Shown here piece by piece: positions 1 to 8,100 of a stretch of DNA of 47,634 nt; the first letter of the stretch is position 1; every line of letters begins with the position of its first letter. Below the pieces are notes generated by a model. The model was given only the letters and a program-made list of their open reading frames with translations, had not been told where the DNA came from and did not search any database. A program made the position numbers and the translations under genes. The stretch spans positions 1 through 47,634 of the forward strand of contig BORH01000029.1 in assembly GCA_018333075.1 (NCBI GenBank), in the 5' to 3' direction. The stretch comes from Heyndrickxia sporothermodurans. Its GTDB lineage: Bacteria; Bacillota; Bacilli; Bacillales; Bacillaceae_C.

Positions 1-69
1 AAAATAAGGGCAGAAATAGCCCTTATCCGTATCTAAAACCAGACCTTTTGGATATTCTAAAAACCAAAA

Positions 70-130
70 TGAAAAGGGTGCTCAAAAAGTCGTTATTTAA
101 CGACCTTTTGAGTCACCCTCTTTTTATTTT
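70..130. terminator. Bidirectional intrinsic terminator
   Basis: A near-perfect hairpin (arms about 76-96 and 98-118, ending in GGGTG/CACCC) is followed by TTTTTATTTT on the + strand and by a T-rich stretch on the - strand. It can end the cat transcript and any + strand transcript entering from the left edge. Bases 1-69 show no gene. Confidence 0.8.
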
Positions 131-141
131 CCAATAAACAA

Positions 142-789
142 CTATAGCCACTCTACACTATCATCAGCCAGTCTTTGGAGATCATTCATAAACACACTCG
201 CATGATAGCCATCACAAACAGCATGATGAATTTGTAATGAGACTGGCAAGAGTAATTCCCCATTTACTTGTGAATATTTACCGCCAGTTAAAATTGGTAA
301 AAGGTAGTCTCCAGCGTTATTAATATTTAAATTAAATGCTGTAAAAGAACTCCAGGGGATCATGGATATCGGAATATTATTTTCTGGTATAGGAGTCTTT
401 GGAAATAATCTACCCATTCCATTGTATTTTTCTACATCTTTTTCATATTGAGTGTGAAACTCATAAAATGTAGGTAAATTTAGTGACCAGATGCTTGAAA
501 ATGTGGAAGTCTTCTTATCAAAAATTGTATAAGAAGGCAATATCTCTGACCAATAACCTAATTTTCCTTCTGAATTAAAACAGGTTCTAAATTCTCTGTG
601 GGAATTTACTACTTTTGTAATCATAAAAATAAATGCAGGATATAAATTATAATTCTTTTTCCTTAAGTTTTTCATAAGAATAGTTATATTTATTTCATTT
701 GTTATACTGAATGTTGTTTGTTGTTGTAAATAGTGTTCAAAATACTCTTTTCGATACCAAATTTCACGATCTATCTTAATGAATTTCAT
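142..789 (-). CDS. cat: Type A chloramphenicol O-acetyltransferase
   Basis: Cytoplasmic trimeric enzyme of the CatA family that acetylates the 3-hydroxyl of chloramphenicol using acetyl-CoA. The 215-residue length is normal for the family. The active-site motif HHAVCDGYH is intact, with H189 as the catalytic base and D193 as the structural aspartate. The start is an ATG after TTAGGAGGCG. That ribosome site is one arm of a hairpin, and a 10-codon leader frame sits just upstream, which is the arrangement of drug-inducible cat genes controlled by translational attenuation. No transposon or plasmid genes adjoin it, so it looks like a resident chromosomal cat. Family assignment is firm; actual resistance is inferred. 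Confidence 0.93.
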   Translation of the reverse strand: MKFIKIDREIWYRKEYFEHYLQQQTTFSITNEINITILMKNLRKKNYNLYPAFIFMITKVVNSHREFRTCFNSEGKLGYWSEILPSYTIFDKKTSTFSSIWSLNLPTFYEFHTQYEKDVEKYNGMGRLFPKTPIPENNIPISMIPWSSFTAFNLNINNAGDYLLPILTGGKYSQVNGELLLPVSLQIHHAVCDGYHASVFMNDLQRLADDSVEWL

Positions 790-796
790 TTTTTAC

Positions 797-831
797 GCCT
801 CCTAATATTTTGAAATTTAATACTAGGAGGC
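797..831 (-). promoter_or_regulatory. cat anti-Shine-Dalgarno hairpin (translational attenuator)
   Basis: In the mRNA, GCCTCCTAGTATT (from + 831-819) pairs with AATATTAGGAGGC (+ 809-797). The second arm carries the AGGAGG site of cat, so the folded state hides it. The first arm contains the last two sense codons and the TAG stop of the leader frame. A ribosome stalled in the leader would therefore open the hairpin, as known for cat-86 and pC194 cat. Confidence 0.8.
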
Positions 832-855
832 TATTTTCACTGCTTTTTTCATCAT
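823..855 (-). CDS. cat leader peptide (MMKKAVKIAS)
   Basis: A 10-codon frame with its own ribosome site (AAAAAAGGA, five bases before the ATG) encodes MMKKAVKIAS and ends at TAG inside the left arm of the cat hairpin. Known inducible cat leaders are about 9 residues, lysine/serine-rich, and end in the same relative place. The sequence is not identical to the plasmid leaders I remember, so the stall codon cannot be assigned. Placement, ribosome site and overlap with the hairpin all argue that it is real. Confidence 0.72.
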   Translation of the reverse strand: MMKKAVKIAS

Positions 856-922
856 AATCATCCTTTTTTACATTTATTAAGTATATCAATTCTTAGGTAA
901 ACTTTGTTCCACTAACAATGTT

Positions 923-1831
923 CTACTCCCATTGATATGGAGTTTCCTGGTATACATAATAATTGAGCCAATTTGAAATTAGAAGGTGGGCATGAGATCT
1001 CCATCTATGTAACGGTTTTTCTTCTGGATTATTATTTGGAAAGTAATGCTTAGGCATACAGTCCTCCAAACCTCTTTTTGTATCCCTTTCGTATTCCTCA
1101 GCAAGTGTTAAGGCGTCATATTCCAGGTGACCTGTTACCATGATTTGGCGTTCGTCCTTCGAAATAATTAGGAATGGTCCTGCCTCCTCAGATTCTGAAA
1201 GCAACAATAATTCATCTGAATTCATAATTTCTTCTTTTACATTACCTGTGTATCGAGAATGTGGGGCAAGATATTCCTCATCAAATCCGCGCACAAGCTT
1301 CACCGTTGGATCTAATAAATGATGCTTATATACACCCGTGCATTTTTTCCCAATTTCAAATTTATCAATGCCAAAGTGGTAATACAGAGCAGCTTGAGCT
1401 CCCCAACAAATATGAAGAGTTGAAGTTACATTTGTTTTCGACCAATCCATTATCTTCACCATTTCAGGCCAATAATCTACTTCTTCAAATGACAGTAGCT
1501 CAACTGGTGCACCCGTTATAATCATCCCATCAAAACGACGATGTTTTACTTGATTAAATGTAGTATAAAACTGATCTAAATGTGATTTACTTACGTTTTT
1601 TGATTCATGGGACTCCATATGAAGAAACACAATGTTTAATTGGAGAGGTGAGTTTCCGAGCAGACGCAATAATTGTGCTTCGGTTCTCTCTTTTTCAGGC
1701 ATTAGATTAAGAATAAGTATATTTAAAGGACGAATATCCTGACTGTTCGCCCGTTCATCATCCATCACAAAGATATTTTCCTTTTCCAAAATCTCACGTG
1801 CAGGCAATTGCTTCGGTATGTTAATTGGCAA
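923..1831 (-). CDS. metA: Homoserine O-acetyltransferase, MetA type
   Basis: First committed step of methionine synthesis: activates the homoserine hydroxyl by acylation. Length 302 is typical. The catalytic residues are present: C142 in HICWGAQ, and H235 and E237 in GHLEYD. Residue 111 is Glu (GAPVELL), as in the Bacillus cereus enzyme, where it selects acetyl-CoA; the E. coli succinyl-CoA enzyme has Gly there. I therefore call acetyltransferase rather than succinyltransferase. The only usable start is TTG at 1831-1829, because an in-frame TAG lies a few codons upstream. It is preceded by GGGGGGAT, which is base-paired in a long hairpin. No S-box or T-box is visible upstream. It stands alone, not with other met genes. 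Confidence 0.93.
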   Translation of the reverse strand: MPINIPKQLPAREILEKENIFVMDDERANSQDIRPLNILILNLMPEKERTEAQLLRLLGNSPLQLNIVFLHMESHESKNVSKSHLDQFYTTFNQVKHRRFDGMIITGAPVELLSFEEVDYWPEMVKIMDWSKTNVTSTLHICWGAQAALYYHFGIDKFEIGKKCTGVYKHHLLDPTVKLVRGFDEEYLAPHSRYTGNVKEEIMNSDELLLLSESEEAGPFLIISKDERQIMVTGHLEYDALTLAEEYERDTKRGLEDCMPKHYFPNNNPEEKPLHRWRSHAHLLISNWLNYYVYQETPYQWE

Positions 1832-1836
1832 TGAAG

Positions 1837-1885
1837 ATCCCCCCTATATCTGAATTTTTCCATAAATTCATTATATAGGGGGGAT
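1837..1885 (-). promoter_or_regulatory. metA leader hairpin sequestering the ribosome site
   Basis: A perfect 13-bp inverted repeat: ATCCCCCCTATAT at 1837-1849 and its complement ATATAGGGGGGAT at 1873-1885. The loop holds a second short stem (GAATTT/AAATTC). In the metA mRNA the 3' arm is the Shine-Dalgarno itself. No U-run follows, so a terminator is unlikely; translational control is the simplest reading. Confidence 0.7.
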
Positions 1886-1910
1886 TACTATTTGTCATCA
1901 CTGAGGCAGA

Positions 1911-1930
1911 GGGTCTGGTCCTTTGTCCCA
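1911..1930. repeat. GGG-AC/GTCCC-type dispersed repeat, copy 1 (degenerate)
   Basis: GGGTCTGGTCCTTTGTCCCA resembles the GGGACA...TGTCCC units found at 2074, 36414 and 46234. It borders one side of the 21-bp array; copy 2 borders the other. Confidence 0.45.
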
Positions 1931-1936
1931 ATAATG

Positions 1937-2062
1937 AAAGTGCCTAACTTTTTGCCTAAAGTGCCCTAGTTTTATATAAAAGTGTCCGCCCTTTTGTCTA
2001 AAGTGCCCGGATTTAATAAGAAAGTGCCCGATTTTTCGAATAAAGTGCCCAAACTCGGAAAC
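1937..2062. repeat. Six-unit 21-bp array with core AAAGTGCCC
   Basis: The core AAAGTGYCY starts at 1937, 1958, 1979, 2000, 2021 and 2042, exactly every 21 bp, while the 12 bases between cores vary. Read on the + strand the units give heptads beginning KVP or KVS, with a stop in unit 2. A fixed core with free spacers at two helical turns differs from an ordinary slipped microsatellite. It lies between metA and the Nudix gene. Confidence 0.8.
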
Positions 2063-2063
2063 T

Positions 2064-2498
2064 TTAAATAAATGGGACGAGGAACCTGTCCCCTTGTCCT
2101 AGCTGTTTAAGTGCATTTTCTGTTGTTATCGTGATGTTATCTGGTATATCTTCAAGTGGGAACCATTGCACTTTTTCTAATGCATGAGGCTCCTTATTTT
2201 GAACGCTGCCATTGACAATACGAGTAATAAAAGTTGGTGCAACATAATGAATACCTTCTGATTGGATTATATGGTTCGTCACACATAATAACTTTTCAAT
2301 CTCTATATCAATCCCGAGTTCTTCTTTAATTTCGCGAATAATAGCATTTTCGATTGTTTCCATATAATCGACCTTACCGCCTGGTAAACTCCAATGTCCG
2401 GCTTCAGGTGATTTTTTTCGGAGCACGAGTAAAATATGATTATCTTCGTTTATTATCACTGCTCCAACTCCAACCTTTGGTAGCTTTTCAACTTCCAT
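2064..2498 (-). CDS. Nudix hydrolase
   Basis: Hydrolyses a nucleoside diphosphate linked to another moiety; the substrate cannot be told from sequence. A complete Nudix box GX5EX7REUXEEXGU runs from G41 to I63 (E47, R55, E56, E59, E60). I chose the ATG at 2498 because AGGAGGAG lies eight bases before it; an in-frame ATG 13 codons upstream lacks such a site. The product is 144 residues. Its last ten or so residues (GQGDRFLVPFI) are encoded by a GGGAC/GTCCC dispersed repeat, so the native C-terminus has probably been replaced. It lies 41 bp downstream of the C39-like gene and may be co-transcribed with it. Confidence 0.85.
   Translation of the reverse strand: MEVEKLPKVGVGAVIINEDNHILLVLRKKSPEAGHWSLPGGKVDYMETIENAIIREIKEELGIDIEIEKLLCVTNHIIQSEGIHYVAPTFITRIVNGSVQNKEPHALEKVQWFPLEDIPDNITITTENALKQLGQGDRFLVPFI
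2074..2100. repeat. GGGAC...GTCCC dispersed repeat, copy 2
   Basis: GGGACGAGGAACCTGTCCCC followed by TTGTCCT. It overlaps the 3' end of the Nudix gene and supplies its tail residues. Similar units lie at 1911, 36414 and 46234. Confidence 0.55.
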
Positions 2499-2539
2499 AA
2501 TAACTCCTCCTATATCGAAACTAGCTCTTTTTATCAAAT

Positions 2540-3163
2540 TTAGCTTATTGATTCTGAAATTTTAATGAGTATCCCACGTTGAGCATAAAAATGACTAAAA
2601 ACCTCTTCACTTAGATGGACATTTTCTTGACTCGATTTAGTGTTTCCTGATGGATTATGAAAAATCAATTCGCTACTTCTATCATTCCTATCAAAAACAT
2701 ATATTAAATGCCCTCCTTTTTTAGGAGGCATCTTCTCAGGTGTGCGGATACTTGGATGTACGGATGCAATGAAAACATGTCCTTGTTTTAGGAAATCAGA
2801 CACCTCTTCTACTGTTGTATGCTCCTTCACTTCCGCTTCCATACCAAATTTCTCCTTAACAAAGGAAACAAAGGGACGATAGTACAAGCCCTTAATATTT
2901 TGATCATCATCAACAATATAACCACCATACTCACGACATGCTTTCATTAGTTCGATGGTGGGGATTATTTGATTTCTCCACTGAGCAAGAATCATCTTTA
3001 AGCAAGCCATTCCACAAATATGAGAACTCCATAGTGCATATTCCTCCCGACTAGTAGCACCAGATAGATGCCATAATGGATCATCAGAAGGATCCAACTT
3101 TCCGGTAATAAAATCTTGTACAAGTTCACGGGACTCCCACTGTGAAAAATAAGGTACTGTCAT
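2540..3163 (-). CDS. C39-like (papain-fold) cysteine peptidase family protein
   Basis: A 207-residue protein resembling the peptidase_C39_2 group. The likely catalytic Cys is C50 in HICGMACLKM, matching the CGxASLxM pattern; H152 lies in GGHLIYVF and N170 in HNPSG, the usual Cys-His-Asn/Asp order. No signal peptide or membrane segment is visible, and no ABC transporter is fused, so it is not a bacteriocin exporter. I prefer the ATG at 3163: GGGAGAG sits at normal distance from it and too close to the ATG at 3169. It shares the upstream gap, with its WalR boxes, with the divergent iseA-like gene. The substrate is unknown. Confidence 0.7.
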   Translation of the reverse strand: MTVPYFSQWESRELVQDFITGKLDPSDDPLWHLSGATSREEYALWSSHICGMACLKMILAQWRNQIIPTIELMKACREYGGYIVDDDQNIKGLYYRPFVSFVKEKFGMEAEVKEHTTVEEVSDFLKQGHVFIASVHPSIRTPEKMPPKKGGHLIYVFDRNDRSSELIFHNPSGNTKSSQENVHLSEEVFSHFYAQRGILIKISESIS

Positions 3164-3273
3164 CAACATTCTCTCCCTTAATGTAATAATATATAAAAAA
3201 TGATAAATAATCTGATCTTTTATTACAAAAGCTGGAATCTTTACTATTATAATAAATCAGAAAACATCTCATT

Positions 3274-3309
3274 TGTAACATGATTGTAATATTGTAACTT
3301 TTTTGTAAC
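3274..3309 (+). promoter_or_regulatory. Two tandem WalR (YycF) boxes
   Basis: The WalR consensus is TGTWAH-N5-TGTWAH. Two exact matches occur: TGTAAC-ATGAT-TGTAAT at 3274-3290 and TGTAAC-TTTTT-TGTAAC at 3293-3309. They lie between the C39-like gene (start 3163) and the iseA-like gene (start 3541). In B. subtilis iseA/yoeB is a WalRK target. The remaining 3164-3540 gap shows no gene. Confidence 0.75.
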
Positions 3310-3540
3310 CAAATTTTCAAGATACTATTTTATGATGTATTTAGTTGATCAACAACATTAAATGAAAAAAGATGAGGATGAACTCTCGAAAGTTAAATCA
3401 ATGTAAACTATTTCTCCACCTACTTCTTCAGAGTATACATCATTGATATTTAGGAGAGTCAATAATTTAATTAGAAAAAAGAGAAGTTGTTATTAAGGTT
3501 TAAATAGCCATCTAGTAATTTTTCAGGAGGAATACTTAAC

Positions 3541-4083
3541 ATGAAAAAAATTATTACTGCATTCATCATCGGAGTTATGATCTTATCATCTGGTTTAGTA
3601 GCTTCTGCTCAAAAGACATCAGAGAGTCTCACAGCTAGCAAAGCTCTATCAATTGCTAAGAGTGCCCGTATCCATTATTATAGTGCATTAAACGGATATG
3701 ATATTAAAAGTAACAAATCATGTTCTCAAAAAGCATTCAAATATAAAAAGACAGATTATCGTTATTTCTGTAAAGATTTTAATACAAAGAAAAAACTAGT
3801 TACTTACTTAAATGAAGTTTTTACGTTAAATGCTATTGAAAAAGGGTTCAAGGAATATCGTTTTATTGACTATAAAGGTAAGTTAGCACTGCCTGTTGGT
3901 GATGGTGGAAGTACACTAAATTGGAATAAAGCAAAGGGAAAAGTCATTTACAAGAAAAAAGATGTTCGACTATACGAGTTTTCAGTACCAAATGAAGAAA
4001 CAGGTAAGACTGTAAAAGTGAAAGTAACCTTTGTTAAAGTTAAAAATAAATGGCTAATTAATGCATTTGATAGTGTGAAATAA
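3541..4083 (+). CDS. iseA: Secreted IseA-like inhibitor of DL-endopeptidases
   Basis: A 180-residue secreted protein. A signal peptide spans residues 1-23 (MKK, hydrophobic core, VASAQ cleavage region). The mature part resembles the IseA (YoeB) family, whose members bind and block NlpC/P60-type D,L-endopeptidases and so limit autolysis at the wall. The family-like segments I recognise are YRYFCKDFNTKKKLVTYL and YKGKLALPVGDGGSTLNW. Length matches the roughly 180-residue family norm. AGGAGG lies shortly before the ATG. Two WalR boxes upstream fit the known repression of iseA by WalRK. It is monocistronic, with a terminator at 4135. Identity is by remembered motifs, so moderate. Confidence 0.68.
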   Translation: MKKIITAFIIGVMILSSGLVASAQKTSESLTASKALSIAKSARIHYYSALNGYDIKSNKSCSQKAFKYKKTDYRYFCKDFNTKKKLVTYLNEVFTLNAIEKGFKEYRFIDYKGKLALPVGDGGSTLNWNKAKGKVIYKKKDVRLYEFSVPNEETGKTVKVKVTFVKVKNKWLINAFDSVK

Positions 4084-4134
4084 ATAAACATCAAAATGAA
4101 TTACAAATAAGAGCAAGTTCAACCTTCTAAATCA

Positions 4135-4168
4135 AGCGCCTCCCTGTTATATGGAAAGGCGCTTTTTC
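4135..4168 (+). terminator. Terminator after iseA-like gene
   Basis: Stem AGCGCCT/AGGCGCT followed by TTTTTC. Confidence 0.85.
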
Positions 4169-4199
4169 TATAAGTCACATTTATCATTCATCACTCTAT

Positions 4200-4533
4200 T
4201 TATAAAAGAACGTTTTGTTTCATTTTTTCATCGAGCAGTTTGAATACTTTTTCAACGGACTCCTTTGGCACTGTTTCATACAGGTCTCCAATACTCATTT
4301 CAAAATAACAGCTTGTTTCATCCATTTATCTACAACCGAAGTTAAATTCAAAAAGACAGATAGTCATATGGTACTGAAATACTTATCTTTCCTAGAGCAC
4401 GGTCCTCTTCATAAGTAACTTCTTTCTCTGGATCTGCAAGACAGAAGATAAAAATATCATCAAACCCATCCAAATTTACGCCTAGTTCACTCATCTTATT
4501 TGAAAAAAGCAATTCGAAAATTCTTATCTCATG
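4200..4533 (-). pseudogene. Decayed gene fragment downstream of wapA (immunity-like position)
   Basis: Reading the - strand gives a coherent acidic sequence (RLHEIRIFELLFSNK, then MSELGVNLDGFDDIFIFCLA, then DPEKEVTYEEDRALGKISI) that breaks at a stop. It resumes in other frames as MSIGDLYETVPKESVEKVFK and LLDEKM, ending near 4200. At least one frameshift is needed. I do not recognise the family. The size (about 110 residues), acidity and position behind an RHS toxin gene suggest an orphan immunity gene in decay. Confidence 0.45.
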
Positions 4534-4548
4534 TAATCGATTATAATG

Positions 4549-4800
4549 TTATTTGGGGCGATTCTTTCCCCAGTCTTTAAAATGAATCTGTATCATCCAA
4601 TCATCCTTTCTTATTTTCCACCAAGGGAGTGGTCTTCTATCAAAAAGTAAATATGTTTTATCTTTTGAAGGTTCTATTAATTTAATTGTTTTTTAGTATG
4701 CTCACCTACTAATAGTTTTTCTATTACTTCTACTCCATCCATTCCTAATAGTTTTGTTCATTCTGACCTGTAATCACTATGACATCTCCACTTAGCCTAT
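4549..4800 (-). pseudogene. Decayed gene fragment, possible orphan toxin tip
   Basis: Three short in-frame stretches in three different frames join into one plausible protein end: SGDVIVITGQNEQN, then LLGMDGVEVIEKLLVGEHTK, then IEPSKDKTYLLFDRRPLPWW running on through KIRKDDWMIQIHFKDWGKNRPK to a stop at 4549-4551. It follows the terminator at 4811 and precedes the immunity-like relic. That order (tip fragment, then immunity fragment) is typical of displaced cassettes behind RHS/WapA genes. The family is not recognised. Confidence 0.42.
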
Positions 4801-4810
4801 AGTATAAGTA

Positions 4811-4849
4811 TAGAAAACATGGCGTTTACTGATATTAGTAAACGCCATG
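4811..4849 (-). terminator. Terminator of the wapA transcript
   Basis: A perfect 13-bp stem (CATGGCGTTTACT at 4818-4830 and its complement at 4837-4849), followed on the - strand by TTTTC. It separates the intact wapA/small membrane gene pair from the relics beyond. Confidence 0.75.
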
Positions 4850-4934
4850 GCATTAAATTATTTTTTGTCTCTTAATAGATTTACAGGTTAATTTCCAACT
4901 TTATTCATAACTTAATATACGTGTATTTTAGTTT

Positions 4935-5165
4935 TCATTTTTCATTTGTTTCCAGTGTATATGATACAAATAAACCAATTCCTAGAATAGCAATAATAGT
5001 TACATTTATATAAAAAGGAATTCTATTTAGCAATTCAGTAGTCATACTAAGAATAATGATTATAATCAATACTAATGTAATGATTGCAGTAATAATACAC
5101 CTTTCTCTTATACAACTATATAAAAGCCATATCCCTATCAAAATACCAACTATACTTTTAAACAC
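4935..5165 (-). CDS. Small membrane protein, candidate immunity protein for WapA
   Basis: A 76-residue protein with three probable membrane segments (about residues 3-19, 23-43 and 50-70) and short charged loops. The start is GTG at 5165, four bases after GGAGGGGG. It begins only 17 bp after the wapA stop, on the same strand, with the terminator beyond it, so the two genes form one transcript. In polymorphic toxin systems the gene right after the toxin tip encodes immunity. A membrane-embedded immunity protein would suit a toxin acting at the membrane. I recognise no family, so immunity rests on position and topology. Confidence 0.62.
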   Translation of the reverse strand: MFKSIVGILIGIWLLYSCIRERCIITAIITLVLIIIIILSMTTELLNRIPFYINVTIIAILGIGLFVSYTLETNEK

Positions 5166-5182
5166 ATATCCCCCTCCAAATT

Positions 5183-8100
5183 CTAACGTTTTTTTCTTTT
5201 CTTCCCTTTACCATAACTTCGATATCCTTTTTTAAACCCCTTGTAAAATGTCACACCATCAGCAAGTAATCCCCATCCTCCAAGGGCTTTTGAAGCCATC
5301 TTAATACCGGCTTTTCTGGCACCTCTTTTTAAAAGCTTTTTATTAAATGAAGGTGTATTTTTTTTTCTATATTGCTTACTGCCATATCTATATCCAGCCC
5401 CTGCTGGCAAGATTACTGCAGCCACAGCTCCTACATTCTCCTTATAAGATTGATAAACAGCTTTTGCTCCTGCTTTTACTCCCGACCATGTTTTACGAAA
5501 AAATCTTTTCACTTTTTTCCATGCCTTATGGCCATCAGGGTCTATATTCATTACCGGATTATTATCTCCATACGTATAGCCATTCTGCGTAACAGGATCA
5601 TCTTCATCACCTGGATGTGGATCAAGAGATAAAAAGACACCATGAGTTGGATGATAGTAACGAGCCATTAAATAGTAAAGCCCTGTTTCTTCATCATATT
5701 GATACCCTGCATATCGAAACGGATTTTCTAAGGCAATTCCAGTCCGTTTGGTTTCTAATGGATTCCCCCAACTGTCATAAGAATAAGTCGCAACCACATT
5801 TCCTGATTTATCCGTTAATGCGATGACATCTCCACGCGGGTTGTAGTGATAATAATATGTCGCAGATACTGTACTACCACTGTGCTTGTTAAAAGCAAGA
5901 AGCTGACCATCAACACTATAGACATAAGAACGCTGTACCTGTTCATTTGCATTTGTTTCATATAGGACATTCAAGCTGTCGCCATCATAGGTGTAATTGG
6001 TGATTATGCCTTTTATATTCTTTTGAATTCTTCTGCCTTTATCATCATATTTGTATTCTACATAAGGAGAGTTCTCTCCTTTTTTTGTGATGGAAATTAA
6101 TTGATCTGCTGCATTCCATTCGTATTTGTACGTACCATCTTCAATTCGATTTCCGTTTTTATCATATTTAATAGCTTCATTTCCGTAATTTGTTAACTGA
6201 TTTAGAATGTTATAGGTGGATGTAATTGCTGCTTGGCTACCGATTTTTTGATAAATACGATTTCCAAATCCATCATATTTATATTCGTTGACAGAACCGT
6301 CTTTATCTGTTTCACTAATCAATTGGTTCAAGTTATCATATGAAAATGTAGATTTAGTTCCATTATTGTAAAGAACTTCTGTACGATTTCCATTAGCATC
6401 ATACGCATATTTTTCATCAATAACAGATGTCATTGCTCCAGTGGACGTATCGACTTTATTCGTTGACATAGATAGTACTTGTCCAGCTCGATCATACGCA
6501 TAAGATGTTCCTACACCATTCGCAGGGGTGTACGTAGTTACATTACCTAATTCATCGTAATCTAGTTTGAAAGTATTGCTAATATTTTTAACGACGGTAT
6601 TTTGTTCAAGCTTATTATACTCATAGCTGAACGTTTGACTAGTGCCATTATGTGAGAAGCTAGATGATTCAAGCTTATCGGAATCAGTTGGGTATTTCCA
6701 GGATACCGTTCCAAGTGTTGTATCATTTTTCTTAATGATCTGATTTGTAATCCGATTTTTCGCATCAAAAACTTGCTCTTTTTTCAATTTATTAATCGAA
6801 TCTACAATCAATGTTTCATTACTATTTTTATCTTTTTCAAATTGAAATGCTAGATCATTATTATAATAGATCTTATCGATTCGATCTGCATTATCATACG
6901 TATTTTTAATGATGTTTCCATTCGGAAGAATCGTTTGGGTTAAATTGTCATTATCATCGTACCTGAAACTAGTCTCATAGTTTAACGGATCTATAGCTGA
7001 TGTGACCTTATTATCCTCATCATATTGATAAGTAAAGACTTGTTTTTTCTCACCAGCAGTGATGGTCTTAACGGTATTTTTTCCATTTTTATCATATTCA
7101 TATGAAACGATTGTTGAATTTGGCAAGGTAAGAGATTTTAATTGATTATTAGAATCATATGAATAAGTTTTTTTAGAGCCTTTAGGGTTCGTTTCATTTA
7201 AAAGGTTTCCGATTTCATCATATTTTTTCAGGCTAACCCTTCCAAGAACATCGGTTGTTTTTTCAGCATAGTTCTTCTTCGCATCATATTCAACTGTAGA
7301 TAAGACATTCCCTTCCATAAGTCGAAAGGCATCAAACCATACTGTCCCTGTATTATTGCCTCTGAAAATACCATAAAAATCAATGGATGCTATTGCTTTT
7401 TTTGCATCAATGTAAAGAACAGCCCGATTCCAATCTTGAGTGCCTAGTGGGAATGGAGTGTTTCTAGATTCAGATGTTCCATCCGCATATCTAATAGTAG
7501 CCCAAATTGAATAGTCTGAATTTGGCACTTTCTCAACTGAATTCTTAACATTCTCGCTCTTAGATACCGCCGTTAAACTAATCGGCTTAGGGTTATCAAT
7601 TGGTTGGTTTAATACGAAAGTCTGCCTATAATGAATTCGATCTTGCGTAGTTGAGGTTCTTACCATTTTGACAGATTTATTTCCATCGTATGCCTCTGTA
7701 TCATCGATACTTGCAGAACCGGAAGCAAGTACCCATCCTGTTTTCCCTTGTTCAAAACTACCATTAATAACTGGATTGTAGGATGATGATACATCCGCTT
7801 TTTCTAATTGAATACGATCAAACCAAGCTTCACCAGAAGTAGCTGAATGATTATGATCGATTTCTAAATATAATCGAACATTATTTACATTGGACGCTGT
7901 TTTAAAGGTAATTTGTCTTCTCGTCCATGGTTGATTACCTTTTAGTGCTGAATATTTATTATTATTCCACTGAACTCGCGTATTCCCATTCAATTGTTGG
8001 ACATTTAAAAATGCTTTGGCATTCTTTAAATTAACTGTTTTGATATCAGCACTAAATGTATAGGTCTGATTTGGTTCAACGGGAATGACCTGCGTTAGCG

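Noticed and set aside
797-831. cat hairpin as a transcription terminator
   Set aside because: No T-run follows and the arm is the ribosome site; attenuation of translation fits better.
1937-2062. 21-bp repeats as a CRISPR array
   Set aside because: The conserved core is only 9 bases, spacers 12 bases, and no cas genes are present.
1832-2062. S-box or T-box upstream of metA
   Set aside because: None of the S-box signatures seen at 46413-46518 and no T-box motif occur here.
3126-3320. 64-codon - strand frame over the WalR boxes
   Set aside because: Overlaps the start of the C39-like gene and the regulatory region; no ribosome site.
4215-4418. 67-codon + strand frame
   Set aside because: Antisense to the more protein-like relic on the - strand; no ribosome site.
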